Below are positions 6,597 to 8,107 of a stretch of 8,107 nt of DNA, in pieces. How positions within the stretch are numbered: the first letter of the stretch is position 1; every line of letters starts with the position of its first letter. The stretch spans positions 1 through 8,107 of the forward strand of contig CAUJKG010000096.1 of assembly GCA_963205465.1 (NCBI GenBank), read 5' to 3'. Source of the stretch: Pseudomonadota bacterium (GTDB lineage: Bacteria > Pseudomonadota > Alphaproteobacteria > Rhizobiales > Xanthobacteraceae). Both the position numbers and the translations under genes were made by a program. The notes beneath the pieces were generated by a model. That model was not told the origin of the DNA. It did no database searches and saw nothing but the letters and a program-made list of their open reading frames with translations.

Positions 6597-6611
6597 CGCC
6601 GCTTCGCCCGC

Positions 6612-7403
6612 ATGCGGATCGCAAGCTGGAACGTCAATTCCATCAAGGCTCATCTCGGCGCGGTCACCTCCTGGCTCAAAGAGCGCGAGCCTGACGTCGT
6701 CTGCCTGCAGGAACTCAAATGCGTGGACGAAGCCTTTCCGCGCACCGAGATCGAAGACCTCGGCTACAACGTCGCCGTGCACGGTCAGAAGACCTATAAC
6801 GGTGTCGCAATTCTATCGAAGCATCCGATCGATGAAGCGAACCCTCGCCTGCCCGGCGACGACGAAGACGCGCATGCGCGTTACATCGAAGCGACCATCT
6901 CCACCAAAGGCGGCGCGATCCGCGTCGCGTCGATCTATCTGCCGAACGGCAATCCGGTCGGCACGGAGAAGTTCAAGTACAAGCTTGCCTGGATGGATCG
7001 CCTGCACAGGCATGCGCGCAAGTTGCTTGAACTCGAAGAACCTCTGGTGCTTGCCGGCGACTTCAATGTGATCCCGACGCCGAGCGACGCCGAGTTTCCC
7101 GAGAAATGGACCGGTGACGCGTTGTTTCAGCCGGAGACGCGCGCGAAATTCCGCACGCTGTTATCGCTCGGATTCACTGACGCGCTTCGCGCAACCAGTG
7201 ACAGCAAAGGTCTTTATACGTTCTGGGACTATCAGGCCGGAGCGTTCCAGAAGAACAACGGCATCCGTATCGACCATCTCCTGCTTTCGCCGAAGGCGGC
7301 GGATCGCCTAGAGCGCGTCGGGATCGACAAGAAAGTCAGAGCGGCGGAAAAGCCCTCCGATCACGTCCCGATTTATGCCGATTTTCGTTTCGCGAACCGG
7401 TGA
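6612..7403 (+). CDS. xthA: Exodeoxyribonuclease III (AP endonuclease)
   Basis: Exonuclease III is the main class II AP endonuclease of base excision repair. It nicks 5' to abasic sites and also removes 3' blocking groups and degrades 3' ends of duplex DNA. The 263-residue protein has the full endonuclease/exonuclease/phosphatase fold. Catalytic residues line up with the E. coli enzyme: N7 (SWNVNS), E34 (LQELK), Y109 (IYLPNGNPVG), D150 and N152 (LAGDFNVIP), D221 (GIRIDHLLLS), and D250-H251 (KPSDHVPIYADF). No signal peptide is seen; it is cytoplasmic. The ATG at 6612 gives the family-typical start MRIASWNVNSIKA, 15 bases after the erpA stop, with no clear Shine-Dalgarno, so it is likely read from the erpA transcript. 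Pairing a repair nuclease with an Fe-S carrier may be convenience of location rather than shared function. Rhizobiales often have a second ExoIII-like gene elsewhere, so the symbol could carry a number. Confidence 0.96.
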   Translation: MRIASWNVNSIKAHLGAVTSWLKEREPDVVCLQELKCVDEAFPRTEIEDLGYNVAVHGQKTYNGVAILSKHPIDEANPRLPGDDEDAHARYIEATISTKGGAIRVASIYLPNGNPVGTEKFKYKLAWMDRLHRHARKLLELEEPLVLAGDFNVIPTPSDAEFPEKWTGDALFQPETRAKFRTLLSLGFTDALRATSDSKGLYTFWDYQAGAFQKNNGIRIDHLLLSPKAADRLERVGIDKKVRAAEKPSDHVPIYADFRFANR

Positions 7404-7404
7404 C

Positions 7405-7426
7405 GCTGCGCGTTTTTCCGCGCAGC
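7405..7426. terminator. GC-rich hairpin between convergent xthA and exoR
   Basis: Perfect 8-bp arms GCTGCGCG and CGCGCAGC flank a TTTTTC loop, two bases after the xthA stop and 15 bases after the exoR stop read on the other strand. The hairpin is symmetrical enough to act on both transcripts. Neither side has a T tract after the stem, so it is not a textbook intrinsic terminator. It may instead mark the 3' end of processed RNA or work with Rho. The stem is certain in sequence; the role is inferred from its place in a 38-base convergent gap. Confidence 0.5.
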
Positions 7427-7441
7427 CTCGTTCAACCGACT

Positions 7442-8107
7442 TCAGCGATTGGCGCGCAGATGCTGCTCTAGATAGGCCCGCGCAATGATGCGGTCGTCTT
7501 CGGTGGTCTGTTTCACGGCGTCGTCGTAAGCCTGCTGAATCCACTCGTCGCCTTGCGCATGCGCGGCGTCGAGCGCGAGCGTAAGCCACATCAAACCACG
7601 CGCTGCTTGCCGCGGAACGTCCTCGCCCTGGATCATCATCTGCCCGAGCAGCGCCTGGGCCATATACTGCCCCTTGTTCGCCGCCGAATAGAGCCAGCGG
7701 GCCGCCGTGCGCGGATCTTTCTGCGCGCCGCGTCCGTCGAGATAAAGCCGGGCGAGGAAATATTGCGCGTCGGCGTCACCAAAATAGGTCGCCGCATAAC
7801 GGAAAAGCTGCAAGGCGCGGCGCGGATCCGCCTTTACTTCCGTGTTGGGGATTCCAACAAGGTGATAGTTGCCGAGCGCCACGAAAGCGTTTGCGACGTA
7901 ACGCGACTGCGGCAGAAACGGGGAGGTTTCGGCGTTCTGCGAGGCGACCTGATTGAAATACCGGTAGGCGCGATAAGGATCGACTTTGACGCCATCGCCG
8001 TCCGCATAGATGCGGCCGAGTTTCCATTGCGCGCCGGCATGACCATGCTCGGCCGCATATTGAAGCGCAGTCAGCCCCTTGGTGCGATCGCCCGCGATAA
8101 AGGCCTG
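7442..8107 (-). CDS. exoR: ExoR-type periplasmic Sel1-repeat regulator, C-terminal part (cut by window edge)
   Basis: ExoR is a secreted Sel1-repeat protein of Rhizobiales that binds the sensor kinase ExoS in the periplasm and holds the ExoS/ChvI system in check; through it, exopolysaccharide synthesis, motility and host interaction are controlled. The reading frame is open from the stop at 7442 to the window edge, giving 221 residues; an ExoR protein is about 270, so the signal peptide and first ~50 residues are missing. An ATG-led reading from 7882 would be a truncated call. Four Sel1-like units are visible: ALQYAAEHGHAGAQWKLGRI with YADGDGVKVDP, then NAFVALGNYHLVGIPNTE with ALQLFRYAATYF, then GDADAQYFLARLYLDGRG with AARWLYSAANKGQ, and MAQALLGQMMIQGEDVPRQ with MWLTLALDAA. 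The protein ends in a basic helix, YLEQHLRANR. The ExoR name rests on the order and spacing of these units and on neighbours known around exoR in rhizobia; a different Sel1 protein is the alternative. The gene converges on xthA. Confidence 0.85.
   Translation of the reverse strand, partial: QAFIAGDRTKGLTALQYAAEHGHAGAQWKLGRIYADGDGVKVDPYRAYRYFNQVASQNAETSPFLPQSRYVANAFVALGNYHLVGIPNTEVKADPRRALQLFRYAATYFGDADAQYFLARLYLDGRGAQKDPRTAARWLYSAANKGQYMAQALLGQMMIQGEDVPRQAARGLMWLTLALDAAHAQGDEWIQQAYDDAVKQTTEDDRIIARAYLEQHLRANR

Noticed and set aside
6222..6782. A 186-codon minus-strand open frame opposite erpA and xthA
   Set aside because: It spans two genes that have complete catalytic and ligand residues on the plus strand, so it is a shadow frame.

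Overview
The window is a chromosomal housekeeping segment from an alphaproteobacterium, most likely order Hyphomicrobiales (Rhizobiales). This is judged from the GC-rich sequence, the style of the proteins, and the gene set: an ExoR-type Sel1 regulator, xthA, erpA, a dGTPase-like gene, argS, a SPOR-domain protein, nagZ and scpA. No mobile element, CRISPR array, phage gene, tRNA, rRNA or defence-like cassette is visible, and coding density is very high. I found no credible undescribed system here; the observations are mostly small-scale regulatory and protein-architecture points.

Left part, minus strand, transcribed right to left from about 6185 to 1: dgt-like gene (4989-6185), argS (3197-4957), an unnamed SPOR-domain membrane protein (1487-3172), nagZ (426-1427) and the first ~136 codons of scpA (409 to beyond base 1). 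Gaps are 31, 24, 59 and 16 bases, so these five genes look like one transcription unit. It joins dNTP metabolism, arginyl-tRNA charging, septal or peptidoglycan binding (SPOR), peptidoglycan recycling (NagZ) and chromosome condensation (ScpA). The SPOR and nagZ start regions both place their G-rich Shine-Dalgarno-like sequence in or next to an inverted repeat.

Middle, plus strand: a 78-base divergent spacer (6186-6263) separates dgt from erpA. It holds a candidate promoter for erpA and possibly an overlapping one for dgt around a shared CTATAG. erpA (A-type iron-sulfur carrier) is followed after 15 bases by xthA (exonuclease III), probably co-transcribed.

Right end: xthA converges on a minus-strand gene (7442 to beyond 8107) that matches ExoR, the periplasmic Sel1-repeat inhibitor of the ExoS/ChvI two-component system. 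An 8-bp GC-rich hairpin lies in the 38-base convergent gap and is the best candidate for a bidirectional transcript end. Both edge genes, scpA and exoR, are cut by the window.
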